Translations under genes and position numbers: made by a program
Shown here: piece after piece, positions 37,596-48,534 of the stretch
Position numbering within the stretch: the stretch's first letter is position 1
Layout: every line of letters starts with the position of its first letter
Notes under the pieces: model-generated
The model's database searches: none
Told to the model about the DNA's origin: nothing
Seen by the model: only the letters and a program-made list of their open reading frames with translations
Source: Mesaphorura yosii
Lineage: Eukaryota; Arthropoda; Collembola; Poduromorpha; Tullbergiidae
Length of the DNA: 64,000 nucleotides
Reading direction: 5' to 3'
Assembly: GCA_009869945.1 (NCBI GenBank)
Contig: WIXG01000300.1
Coordinates: forward strand, 32,982 to 96,981

Positions 37596-40500
37596 TTAAT
37601 CTTTGAATTTCTCAACTATATGAACATAGAATGCTGGGTCTTGCACTTCGCCCAGCGGCTTGAAGTCACCAAAAACTGTAATTTTGCATTTGCCATCGAA
37701 TGCCTCCATGAGCTTCTCTTTGAATGACTCGAGACGATGAGGATGGTACGAGAGACGGAATCGACTGCAATTAGACAAGAAAATCGACATGAATGAATGG
37801 GCAAAACAATTAGCGTGCATTTTATTGTACAAATTAAGTGTTGGCGTATATGGGAAAATATCGCATGTGTTGTGCTGCACGCACGCAATGTCAAAAGTCA
37901 AGACTCAAGCTCCAAAATGAGAAGACTCGGGAATCAATTCATAGCGCACAGGTACAAACTAAGCTGACAGACAACCACACGCAACGCAATGAAAATGAAA
38001 TATTGGTCAGTCAAATCGGCCAATCTGAATCACATATGAGCGTGATATTCAATAATAATATTAATTAGCCAGCCACAATCGCACTACAATGCTCATGTTC
38101 TCGGTCTTATAACGTGTTAATAGCAGGTTACACCAAAGTACAACAATGAAAGGCAGGTAAGGCGAGGCAAGGCTGCAATTATTGTTACAAAACGCGAGCG
38201 CGTGGTTCTTGCATTATAATTTCGAGAACATGTAATTTTATATTGTAAAAACCTCAAGAATCAGTCCGGCACACGCACATTCTGCCCATTCATTCATTCA
38301 AACATTTAAACATAAGATCATCATCTCTTATTCATCTTTTCTTTGGGCAGTCCATGCAGTTACGAATTCAGCAATGAATCACATTTAACACTTTATGGCA
38401 GCGCAGTGCAGGTAAATAAAATCGTAATAACCTCGTGCGCTTGTAAATTGTAACCTCCGCACGCTCGATTGTTGTACTTGTAACATTTTGATTTCATTTC
38501 GAGAATAATGCAGCCGCATTATGTGGGATCACCCTTTGCTAATACTTTGAAAATAATCTTTGATATATCTTGGTTCATCTTGCTGGCGCAGGCGCGTAGG
38601 TGTAAGTGGCTGACTGACTGACTAATTTTTTGTATGGTTGATTTGACTTTGGCTCCACTGACTCGACTAAATTACAACATTTTTTGTTCGTTTTCGTCCG
38701 CGTACACGCGAATGTGGACGCAGAGGTCACACGGACAAGTCATTCAGGGTGTATACACTTTAAGAAAATAAATGATATCAACTCTTGGCCATGGTCCATG
38801 AAACGATGCAACCTACGGCGATAAGATGCAACGTACAGGCGAGCAGGCTGATTGAATCACTCTCAATTTCATCAACATCTCATTCGTTTTCGTAGTCACA
38901 GACTTCCTTCAACTCCTCCGCAATCACAACAGTCGAACAGTCGCGGTACTGCTCCACAAGAAAAAGCCAAATAAACTTAATAGCCTTTTTAATAAGATGA
39001 ATATGAAAACCGATACAAAAAATCAAATCATGATAACAATGAAATTGGTTTCTTCCTCGACGACTCTCAAGTCCACTCAACTGACTGGAGATTGAAGATT
39101 TCAATTTTCCTGATATTAAGTCTTATTATTTGTAATCGCCGTGTGCGTCTGTGTCATTTGAAATTGAGTGGATGAATAAATTAGGCGCCTGTGTCCGAGC
39201 AACTCCTGATTTCAGTCTCATTTTCTGGCTCTCTGCTTTATATTCGTGGTAATTTTAATTACTTACTTGCTGCCATCATTTGCCAGATGCTGGTACGATT
39301 TTCCAAATTTGGACACGTCAATCATGTAGTCCAGCGTGATTAAAGAAGGTGACCCATTCTTGTACAGCACCGATGTCTGAATGTCTGAGATGCAATGGCT
39401 CTAGAATATTTTTCACACATCAAATCACACGTACGTGCGAACTGCGAAATAGGCAAAGTTTGTCATTTCCTAATTGCGTGCTTACATTGTAATAGATGTT
39501 CTTGCTTGGTGTTTTTCCAGTGTCCAGAATATAGTCGTAATTACGATGATCAATGATGAAAATACCACCTGGCTGCACGCATTTGGCGAAATTCTTCAAC
39601 GCGATCCTGATATATGAGCACACAATCAACTTACTGAACTATAAAATGTGCACCATGTATAGCAAAGTCTTCTGACGAAATTGTAATTTGGTCCAATAAC
39701 TTTGACGTATAGTTCTCACTTTTGATCCCTTTGGTCGCCGTGGAAGTCAGGAAGATGGGCGAAGCTATTTCCCAAGCACATGAGAGCATCGTATCCTTTC
39801 TGCACATTTCCATTGGTATCCTCGTGTGGTATGAGACCTACCAATTCCAAGTCTTCGACCAGGGTCAACCAGTTAGCCTCTTCTATCACTGAAATGTCAG
39901 AAGGGCAACCACATGTAATATGTTAAGATGGATTCAACAAGATTGTACGTAGTATACAGTATGATGTGCATAATTATTTGTAAGTCACGACGTACGTATC
40001 ACTTCCCAGACACCGTTCACATTCGTCCAGAGTTATTTCTAGCTGCCAACGTGCAATTCGAGAGCAAGACAGGTCTCATCTTTTATTCCTCATGAAACAA
40101 GTGTAAGATGAATGGGAAGGTAAAAGAATTACAATTATATCGAGGGAATGATTTTATCAGTAGCCTTCGTGCAGCAGCTTGGTGAAATATTCAACGTGAT
40201 CTTTAACTTCTGGACAACAATGTTGGCACAAATGCTGTATATTATTTCAGGCGGGGCGGGAGATCATCATTATGAGTATATTATGTTAAATCATATTAGA
40301 AAATCCAAGGGAGATGATATGCCATCAAAAGAGGCTTTCATACCGCACCTGTCCAGGACCAGATTTCATATGCATTGCCATGATAAAAAGTTGCCACTGG
40401 ATTTTCTCAAAGATAAATAAATAAACACAGCAGCAGGTCCTTTCAATTTAACAAGAATGCCAAAATGTAATTTAAGGGAAGATATTTCGACCCTTTCTTT

Positions 40501-42268
40501 CAAGGCGATGTGAAGATGTGATCTTCGCTTGGATTTAGTGCGGGCAAAAATTGGCAATTCAGGTTGGGTTTCCGAACCTTTCTAAACTAAATTGCGAAAC
40601 AATAATGACCTTGCTCCGAAGAGGCATCAGTACAATTATTTTGTACTCACCCCATTTATCAAAGTTCGGCTCTCTACGACGATTCCAACGAGTTTTAAGA
40701 GCGTACTTCAACATTTTGTCCGACGCGTCCACAGAATTCACGGTGAATCCTTCTTCGACTAGCATGACAGAATCAATCCTGGAAAACACATAAAACACTT
40801 TTAAACGAGTGAAAGTCTGGATCAAGTCATCACAAACTGTCTTTCGTGGGTTGCCATTTATTGCTAAATATACTAGCTCACTTGAAGCAGGAGAAAGAAA
40901 GAAGTGACGATGGCGATATAGTTCGCTTCTCTGAAATACACTAAATATGCTTGCCCCTAAAATACATTACGCGGCCACATAAAATGCGACATAAAAAATT
41001 GATTCCATTATTGAACGTCCACAAGGACAGATTCTGCTCTGTTACAGCTTCACCAGGCTAGTGATTGCTTATTGCGCACTAGAAAACTAATTCAAGGCTG
41101 AAACTGAAACTCGAGCTCGAACAAATTTGATACGAGACATTAAATGGGAAATGAAGATTTCATCCACTTTCAATGTTTATTACATGGAAGAATTATTGGC
41201 ACTTCATTTTATATCAATTCATGTGAACTGAATTCTCATAACTCACGAGTATTGGAATTGAAGGAAGTGGCTCCTCGTGATATGAGAAAAGCGTGCCTCG
41301 CGCACGCGCCTCAGAATAGTGTGGAATAGAAATCGAGCGAGAGGCATAGGCAATCAAAGTGATTTACTCGTATAAACATTGTCAAGGGCTTTAAATGTCC
41401 GTGAAAGTAAGATTCGCGTGCAAAAAGATCCGCTTCGAGATTTTTGGAAGAAACAACCGAATTTCAGATGAGAGGAATGTTCCAGTTTTTATTCACTAAG
41501 AAAAACTTGTGTAATTTAATGCGTACTTAATGGTGTTTAGAAAGTGGTAAAAAAGCATCAAATTATGAAACAACAAGCAACGAAAACCCACGTGGTCTTG
41601 ACTTCTAGCTTCTTTCTAATGCTTGCAACATTGGCATTGCGTCGTACAAACATAGGATTGACCTGCGTTCTGTCCTTAAATGTGAGGAGTAAATAATGGC
41701 AAGCCAAATACTGAATTGGCCACCATTATTCTTGGCCCTCATCAGGATGTAATTTGGAAAGCATTTGTTCGCTTAGTTTTTCAGAAACCGAATCCTCATG
41801 GGAGATGATTAAGCACAAAAACAGCAATGTGGGCTTGCAGCTTGCAAATTCGTGGTGAAAGCGAAAGCAATATCTAAGTAAACATGGAACTTTCAACAAC
41901 TTCGGAACATCGCGTCCTGAACCGAGAGAATTTGACGCACTCGATACGAGCAGCAATAACACTTTAAATGGTTTTTTTATTATTGCATTACATTTGTGGT
42001 GCTTATCAGTCCACGTTAGTACCTTCCTGAATTTCCTTCAGAGAATAATTTTCCTCACTTACCCAGTCCCACAAGCCACATCTAGAATCTTCTTGCATTT
42101 ATTCTGGCGAAGCAGATTCAATAAGAAGTTCTTGTAATGATCGGTGCGGGAATTCTTATCGCCGACATAAATCTCCCAAAGTTTGGCAGCCTTTCCGTCT
42201 GCGTATTGATCGGGGAGACCTTCGGCGGCCGTGCCCAACGATCGTGTACGATAAATATTGTCGACCAT
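37596..42268 (-). CDS. GNMT: Glycine N-methyltransferase
   Basis: GNMT transfers a methyl group from S-adenosylmethionine to glycine, giving sarcosine and SAH. It is a cytosolic homotetramer that buffers the SAM/SAH ratio and binds folate. Six coding exons on the minus strand: 42268-42063, 40778-40651, 39888-39720, 39606-39486, 39400-39267 and 37764-37596; all introns are GT-AG and phases agree, giving 308 residues (human about 295). The N-terminus [20 protein letters not shown] is the GNMT signature, including the N-terminal Glu that reaches a neighbour's active site in the tetramer. Also seen are SAM motif I (LDVACGTG), [58 protein letters not shown] (glycine-binding Arg), KNIYYN and the C-terminal [13 protein letters not shown] and GDFKP. 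Exon 5 was started at the CTAG acceptor before 39400 because this keeps the [13 protein letters not shown] segment in register with the family. Introns 1, 2 and 5 are 0.76-1.5 kb; the others are about 100 nt. It is divergent from ZC3H15. All key motifs are intact. Confidence 0.95.
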
Positions 42269-43319
42269 TTTATTTTTCGGTGGTGGCGAAATAAATAATC
42301 GGAATTTGCACACTTGAACTTGAACTCAGGATATAATTCCAAACGTGGGAAGAAGATTATGTCGGAAAGAGGGTCTTGGTGCAATGCGGTGTGACCTAAT
42401 CGGACTAGCTGACTGAAACGTTCGAATATTACGATTACAAGGAAATTGGTATGAACTCGCGATAACATAAATTGGACGCTGACTCGCTGACTATTGGGTT
42501 GAACCTCTTCCGATATCCCAAACGGAATAACCTCTTGCAGCATACAATAACCTTTGATAAGGCGAGCACCGCACAAGTACAAGGAAGCTATTTCACCATT
42601 CGTGTGTCGGGAATTACGACACATTTAAATAATTTTAGCAATTCAATAACCAGCTGACAGTTCAATGTAAAGTTAAGTAAAGGTTAAGTGCATATGTCAC
42701 AATAGGTCATAAAATGTTCGACATAATCGCGTGCCTTCTTACACCAGATACCATATGGGCTAGAGGCTAATAGTTACGATCTGGATCTGTGAGTACAATT
42801 AACTATATCGTACAAATGCACGCTGCTTTCTTGTGAAGTGCGAATGTGCTGGGCGAATTCGGAATCATAAAAGATGAAATTGGGCCTCCTAATATCGTGC
42901 CTATTGCAGTGATGGGCATCAGCCCGGTACTTGGCCAATGATCAATTACTGTTGGATAGTCGGAAAAGTTGTGACTGTAACTGCATTCCGCTGCTAGCGA
43001 TCCTTTGACCACCAGCTCATATTTGCAAGTTACTTCGCGAGTCCAAGAGTTGACACTAGCGCGAGCTGTTTTCTGCGCCGTGAATTACTTCCACTCTGTC
43101 GGTACATTTTGAAAATGTGTGGGGTCTGAATCCTGAAGTTCTTTGAAGATTGAAAATACTTGAAACCATATTTAATTCAACGACAGTTAAAGGAACTTAC
43201 ATTATAATTCCTCATCAGTGCTTCGACAAGTAATGATTAAGCACAAAAATTAAAGCTTCCAGTAAACAATTTTTGTTATTGCACTCTCTCATCAGCTTCC
43301 TGCACGCAATTCCGTCAAT
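42269..43319. other. Shared upstream region of divergent GNMT and ZC3H15
   Basis: About 1.05 kb separates the two start codons, which point away from each other, so both promoters and 5' UTRs should lie here. I see no clear TATA box for either gene. Short minus-strand frames (42803-43012 and one overlapping GNMT exon 1) look like chance. Confidence 0.5.
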
Positions 43320-45510
43320 ATGCCTCCAAAACCACAACCCGCAACCAGCAAGAAGGCGGACATGAAGAAGAAAGAGAAAGTGATAGAGGTAAGATTAAAG
43401 ATTTATCCGGAAAAGGTTTTAACACAGGTTGACTAAAATGCTAATTATGTTGTAGGATAAAACCTTTGGGTTAAAGAATAAGAAAGGAGCCAAACAACAG
43501 AAGTTTATTCAGCAAGTTGAAAAGCAGGTCAAACAAGGTGGTCAAGCTCCCAGAAGAGACCTTGAACCGAAGAAGAAGCCAGTAGATGAACTTGATATTA
43601 AAGATATATTCAAGCCAGTCACACAGACGCAGAAAATAGAAAAAGGCATGTTGACGTCGCATATGTACTAAAGCTAAACCAATGTCGAAACTTGCATTTT
43701 GTTAAATTGTCCCAGAGAAAGGTGGCGAGAGAATTGTTCCCAGACGAATGTTCCAAGACAATTTTGTTTCCAGATAGTTCCAAAAATTGATCTTAGAGTT
43801 ATGTTCCAAGATAAATTGGTCAAGAAGAGGACCCAAAGTTAATGGACAATAGAAAATTGTACTATTTTAATGTAAATTCCTAGGTAACTCTGCATCGCGA
43901 ATCCTCAAATCGAGTGCCTGATCAGAAAATTTTCCTCTGGTTCGAATTGCTACTTCCTGCCTTTCAATCAACGGCCCTTTAATGACCAGAGGAAATAAAA
44001 TCCATAATAATGTCCAAATAATTTAGAAACTAAACATGATTACTATTGGCACCAGAGGAAAACTTTCCGATCAAGTACTCGATTTGCGGAGTCGCGATGC
44101 AGAGTTACCTAGGATATTTACATTATATACAATTTCGTTGAAAAACTTTGCGAGGACCATTAGATATCCACGAATCCATGTCATATCTAGCTATGTTGTA
44201 ATTACGCAATTGTTTAACACAGGCTGCGCTGCACTGCACTTACACTTGCGATTTCTTTAATGACCGCTCAAATTCCTTCACAGGGGCTGACCCAAAATCC
44301 GTGCTCTGTGCCTTCTTCAAGCAAGGGCAATGCACAAAAGGAGACAAGTGCAAATTTTCGCACGACCTCACCATCGAAAGAAAAGCAGAGAAGCGATCGC
44401 TCTATGATGATGTACGGAATGAGGACACAATGGACCAATGGGATGATGAAAAGTTGAAGGAAGTGGTAGAAAAGAAGCATGGCGAATCCGAACGAGGAAA
44501 GCCCAAAACTGATATCGTAAGTTACGTAGCCCTAGCCTTAGACTGGAATTTCGACTTCGAGGTGTAGTTAGCATTCTCCCTCGGTCTTCGCTCTTTCTGT
44601 GAGCATTGGCTCGAAATTTAGGATGCAAAATTAAAATATCGGCTTGTCGCCTTCCCGATCCTAGCGCGTGAATCGCGGAAGTGAACTTCAAGTTGATACA
44701 AATCTGAGAATAGAATTCGCGATTTTACTACGTTCGTTTGTGATTTGTAGATTTGTAAATATTTCTTGGATGCGGTCGAGAAAAGTAAGTACGGGTGGTT
44801 TTGGGAATGTCCGAACGGAGTCGACTGCCATTATCGTCATGCACTTCCGCCGGGTTTCGTGTTGAAAAAGGTAACACTAACACAATAATAATCAATTAGC
44901 ACGAACGAAAGTTTCTAACCGACAATGTTTTGCGATAACAGGACAAGATAAAAGAAGTTAAGAATGAAATATCACTTGAGGACCTAATAGAAAAGGAGCG
45001 AGCAGCACTTGGATCTAATTTAACTAAAGTGACACTAGCCTCCTTCGTTGCTTGGAAGAAACGGAAAATTGAACAGAAACAGCAAGAAACCATTCAAGCG
45101 GAAGAAAAGAAACGAGCTGATTACAAAGCAGGCCGTCAAATTGGTCTTTCTGGCAGAGATATGTTCACGTTCAATCCAAATATGGCTATTGAGACTGAGG
45201 ACTACGAAGACGGAGATGCTGCTTGGGATGGAGTTCGAGAAGAAACAGGAAGTGACGACGAAAATGTTGAGGTATACTAAAATGGCCACGTTCCCACACT
45301 CGACAGCTCATCTTTGGGGAGATGCTTAAAACGCAGAATCTTTCTTTTTAGTACCGTGAACTGGACTCTGCTACCTGGGAAATGACAGAAGAAGAGGCAG
45401 CCGCAGCCGCAGCGCAGCTGGCTGAACTCAAATTGAAGGAAGAAGTACAGATAGATGAGGACTTGTTTTTGGATGATGATTTAGATGAATCGTTGGATGA
45501 GGATGATTAA
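43320..45510 (+). CDS. ZC3H15: Zinc finger CCCH domain protein 15 (DRG family-regulatory protein 1)
   Basis: ZC3H15/DFRP1 binds and stabilises the translational GTPase DRG1 and associates with ribosomes; yeast Tma46 is the counterpart. Six coding exons: 43320-43388, 43456-43645, 44284-44516, 44751-44870, 44942-45271 and 45352-45510, giving 366 residues (human 426). The Lys-rich N-terminus ends in [18 protein letters not shown], a family hallmark. Finger 1 is C-x7-C-x5-C-x3-H ([15 protein letters not shown]); finger 2 is C-x17-C-x5-C-x3-H (from [10 protein letters not shown] to [15 protein letters not shown]). Then follow [24 protein letters not shown] (the DRG1-binding DFRP region) and an acidic tail ([19 protein letters not shown]) after an Ala-rich helix. 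Intron 2 must start with GC (AAAG|GCATGT) to give the conserved [10 protein letters not shown]; a GT four bases later would give KKAWADPKS. Other introns are GT-AG. The ATG context (GTCAATATGC) has A at -3. Confidence 0.95.
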
Positions 45511-45559
45511 GATTGAACTAACTCAATAACTTTGCATAATCAATTATCAAATATGAATC

Positions 45560-45565
45560 AATAAA
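45560..45565 (+). terminator. ZC3H15 poly(A) signal
   Basis: AATAAA lies 50 nt after the ZC3H15 stop codon and before the convergent TRPT1 3' end. It is the only canonical signal in the short gap and fits a very short 3' UTR. Confidence 0.75.
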
Positions 45566-45758
45566 TCGTTTTTCAAGTTCATGAATATTTGTGGACGAGA
45601 ACTGGCACAATTTTTAATCATAAACTTGGAATCACAGACTTGGTCATTTTGGAGAGTAAATTGTTCCTTCAAAGCGTACCGCGACAGTCACCCGAGGTAT
45701 CCCTTTAGGTCGTAGAGTAATAGTTGATTAGCAGAGCAGTCGTGTCAATCATGGAGAA

Positions 45759-46726
45759 TCATGTTAGCTCCTCGCCTAGAGTGAAATACGATCATCAACG
45801 AAATTGATGGGAGTTCAGGAAGTAGGTTCAAGTCCAATGTCTTAGACGAGCTTACCTGTCTTGGCTCTCACCACTTTGGCAAAATACTTCGGCTCTAGAT
45901 GTCCACTCTCATTTCCGGGGCATAATATCACATTATTTTTCGAGACGAAGAACTTTAGTCCATCTGAAAAGGAAAGAAACTAAGAATTTACCACATAGAA
46001 AAGAACTAGCTTTAAATTCTCAATACTCTCAAGACTTGCCATTGAGAGCCTTCTCTAAGTCGATGTAAATGTAAATCTCTGCCGAGTTCCTCATTCCACT
46101 AAGTACATCTTTGTCACCAAGCACGCCAGGTGCAAAATGGATATGGCACCTTGTCATTCGACTTAAACCTTTAGCCTTAATTGAGTTCCAAAATTTAAAG
46201 TAAGTTCCATGAACAACGGCAGAATACTGTGAAGCCTCGATTATGGCAGTCAACTCCAAGTCTTCTACCTACAGGAGGAAATTGCCGTCCTTTTATTTTG
46301 AACAGAACAGTCACCTTGACACAATCATGTAATGGAGTATTATACCTCAAACGAATGTCCTTGGTTAGCTCGAATTTGCAACTTTCCAGATTCTAAAGTT
46401 TGCAGACTAAATCTTTGCTTGTCATTACTGGCGACCATTTCCTTAATTTCATCCTCAGATACGACTAGCTTCTTCCTTATACGCAGATGTTCTATTGCGT
46501 CAACAAGGTCCACAAATCCACCCGGGTAGACTTTTACGTTTTCCTTAGGAGCTCCATGTCGTAGTAACCAACTCAGGCCTCGACTTGCCCGCTGAGCTCG
46601 GTCCTCCTCCTAAGTCGAACAAGAAATTCAGACACCAATTAAGAAATCACATAATCAAGACCATGCAGCAACCAACATTACCTTATTGGCCGCATTCCCG
46701 TGCACATGTCGATGTCGATGAGACAT
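45759..46726 (-). CDS. TRPT1: tRNA 2'-phosphotransferase 1 (Tpt1/KptA family)
   Basis: The enzyme removes the 2'-phosphate left at the splice junction of ligated tRNA, transferring it to NAD+ to form ADP-ribose 1'',2''-cyclic phosphate. Five coding exons on minus: 46726-46682, 46609-46346, 46268-46040, 45963-45856 and 45775-45759, giving about 220 residues (human 253). The catalytic Arg-His-Arg-Arg set is present: Arg32-His33 in SWLLRHGA, Arg95 in IRANQGHS and Arg163 in SGMRNSAEI. Other family motifs are VYPGGFVDL, ASNDKQRFSL, VVHGTYFKFW, CHIHFAPGVLGD and NVILCPGNESGHLEPKYF. Intron 3 needs a GC donor (AATG|GCAAGT) to give ALNDGLKFF; the nearest GT would run into a stop. The last exon is only 17 nt (GEELT, stop), the least certain part. 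It is convergent with ZC3H15, 248 nt between stop codons. Confidence 0.93.
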
Positions 46727-48324
46727 AATGAGTGTCAGGAGGCGGCTAGCAGTCCGTTTTCGAGGTGTCAACAACGTACAGTAGGTCAACCAGGTGCACT
46801 CACCGAGGTCTACCAACTAACAAATGAATCAAGAGTCACGGCAGAACGATGCTACAGTTATACATGCAAGTACTGAACGTTGTCAAATCGATTCATGCAA
46901 AAACGGTTTGACTCATTTCCCACTTGAACGTATTTGAAATGTTGTTCCTACATCTTTTTCGCAAGGTCGTGTGGAGGCGCTAGGGGTGCTTGAATCATTG
47001 AATCCCCATCCCCTCAGCTACGCAGTACGCACCTGTCGCTTGCAAAAAACACAGAAACTTTCTCTCAAATGCGCAAAAATAGACGATTAGTCTCATACGT
47101 CGTGTTCTGGAACTGAACCAGTGTGATTATGCATTGGAAGAACTGAACACCATACCAAACGCCCAATGGAGCTTCATTGTCGGATTAATGAATGAACGAA
47201 CCTGCATCATGTTGATGGTCTTGGTGCTTGTTCAGATTTAGAGACGAAAGAATATAGTGTACAAAAAAGGCTCTTTGCAAAAAATTGAAGTGCAGAAAAG
47301 CATGACCTTTTTCAACCGTCAATCCGATGCACCACGTCAAAGTTCGTCCACTTAGTGTGATTTACCGTAATGTGTGGAATTACTCTCGGCTTCCAGCTCC
47401 AGTTCTATTAACTATACATATGAAAATCAAGCATTTTTATTCGAGGCTTAATCTTTGCCGTTACGTAACACGAGACGCAAAAGAGTGAAGGAATTAATGG
47501 GTGACAGTGACAGCAAAATGTTTGAAATTCATTTGCTGTGGAACCGTCTATAGAAATATGGAAATTGTTCTGGTTTGTTTTGATTGAAGCAAGACTTCTC
47601 AACTACCTCCACTCAGAGTTTAATTTTAGCATAAAATCCCAATCAAATGCATGCACTGCGTGAGAATGTATCAACGACCACACGCCAAGCATGCAACATT
47701 TGATCGAAAAGAGATTGAACATTAGAAGCGCTGGATTATTTTCGACTTTATTTTTAGTTCATGATGGAGGCGAGATCGGTTCATTGCACACATTCACCGA
47801 TTCACTCTCAAGTTGAAAAAAGTTCCCTTTTAGCAAGGAATTTCGGTGGATAACAGATCTTTAACCATTCAGCAAATTCTACTGTTTAAATGAATCTTGA
47901 CAGTTCGTTGTGCTCTAAAACAAACATGTTAGGTTTCTGCTGCGAAAAAAACTGGATCCAATAAAAACATTATTGGTGCAATAAATTTAACTGGAGCACT
48001 TTAATGCAGAGTAGAAATGCGAGGTATGCAACGATTGCTTTCTTGTGTTTGATGGTCTAATGAGTGCACTAAGAGATTTTTCAGATTTTGTCTGCCTGAA
48101 TCGTATCGTATCAAAATCGAATCATATGCACACTTTGATATGGACGAGGCGAGGTCAGCAACAACGACTGATATGCAATATAAGAATTTGAGAAAATGAA
48201 AACATGAGTAAAAGGATGGCTATAAATTCCTAGTCTTGCTTGAATTCTGTAATTGTTGGACGTGCAGTCAGTTTAACGCGGTGGTCGCGCGACTTCGGTT
48301 TCATAAGTTCAGTTCGGAGAATGA

Positions 48325-48534
48325 AGATCCTCGCCTCTGGCGTATTGGAGCAATATCAACTTAGAGAACATTGCTCCATATTTATCTTCGGGGTGTTTGG
48401 CAAGCTTCATTGCCGCGTTCAATCAGTATCCGAATAAGTTCGTACCTGACTCTAAATTGCCAGCTTCTACTTATCCATATTACAAGTTGCACGCCAATGC
48501 AGTACGAAAGAATTATGACAGATTCTGGGCATAA
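48325..48534 (+). other. Coding-looking open frame of 69 codons, unidentified
   Basis: Between a TGA at 48322 and the TAA at 48532, one plus frame reads RSSPLAYWSNIN, then LENIAPYLSSGCLASFIAAF, NQYPNKFVPDSKLP and YKLHANAVRKNYDRFWA. The composition looks like a folded protein rather than random AT-rich translation. There is no ATG at its start and no good acceptor in frame. It may be a fragment of a pseudogene, of a mobile-element protein, or a stray exon. I do not recognise a family. Confidence 0.25.

Noticed and set aside
38880-38949. Possible alternative last exon in GNMT intron 5 ([20 protein letters not shown], minus)
   Set aside because: It looks coding, but the acceptor phase does not match the GNMT exon 5 donor and no other donor gene is visible.
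42118-42624. 168-codon minus-strand frame over GNMT exon 1
   Set aside because: It is a shifted-frame shadow of exon 1, whose true frame is fixed by the GNMT N-terminal signature.
45828-45845. GGTTCAAGTCC, resembling a tRNA T-loop (B box)
   Set aside because: No matching acceptor stem, anticodon arm or A box at the right distance; it lies in TRPT1 intron 4.
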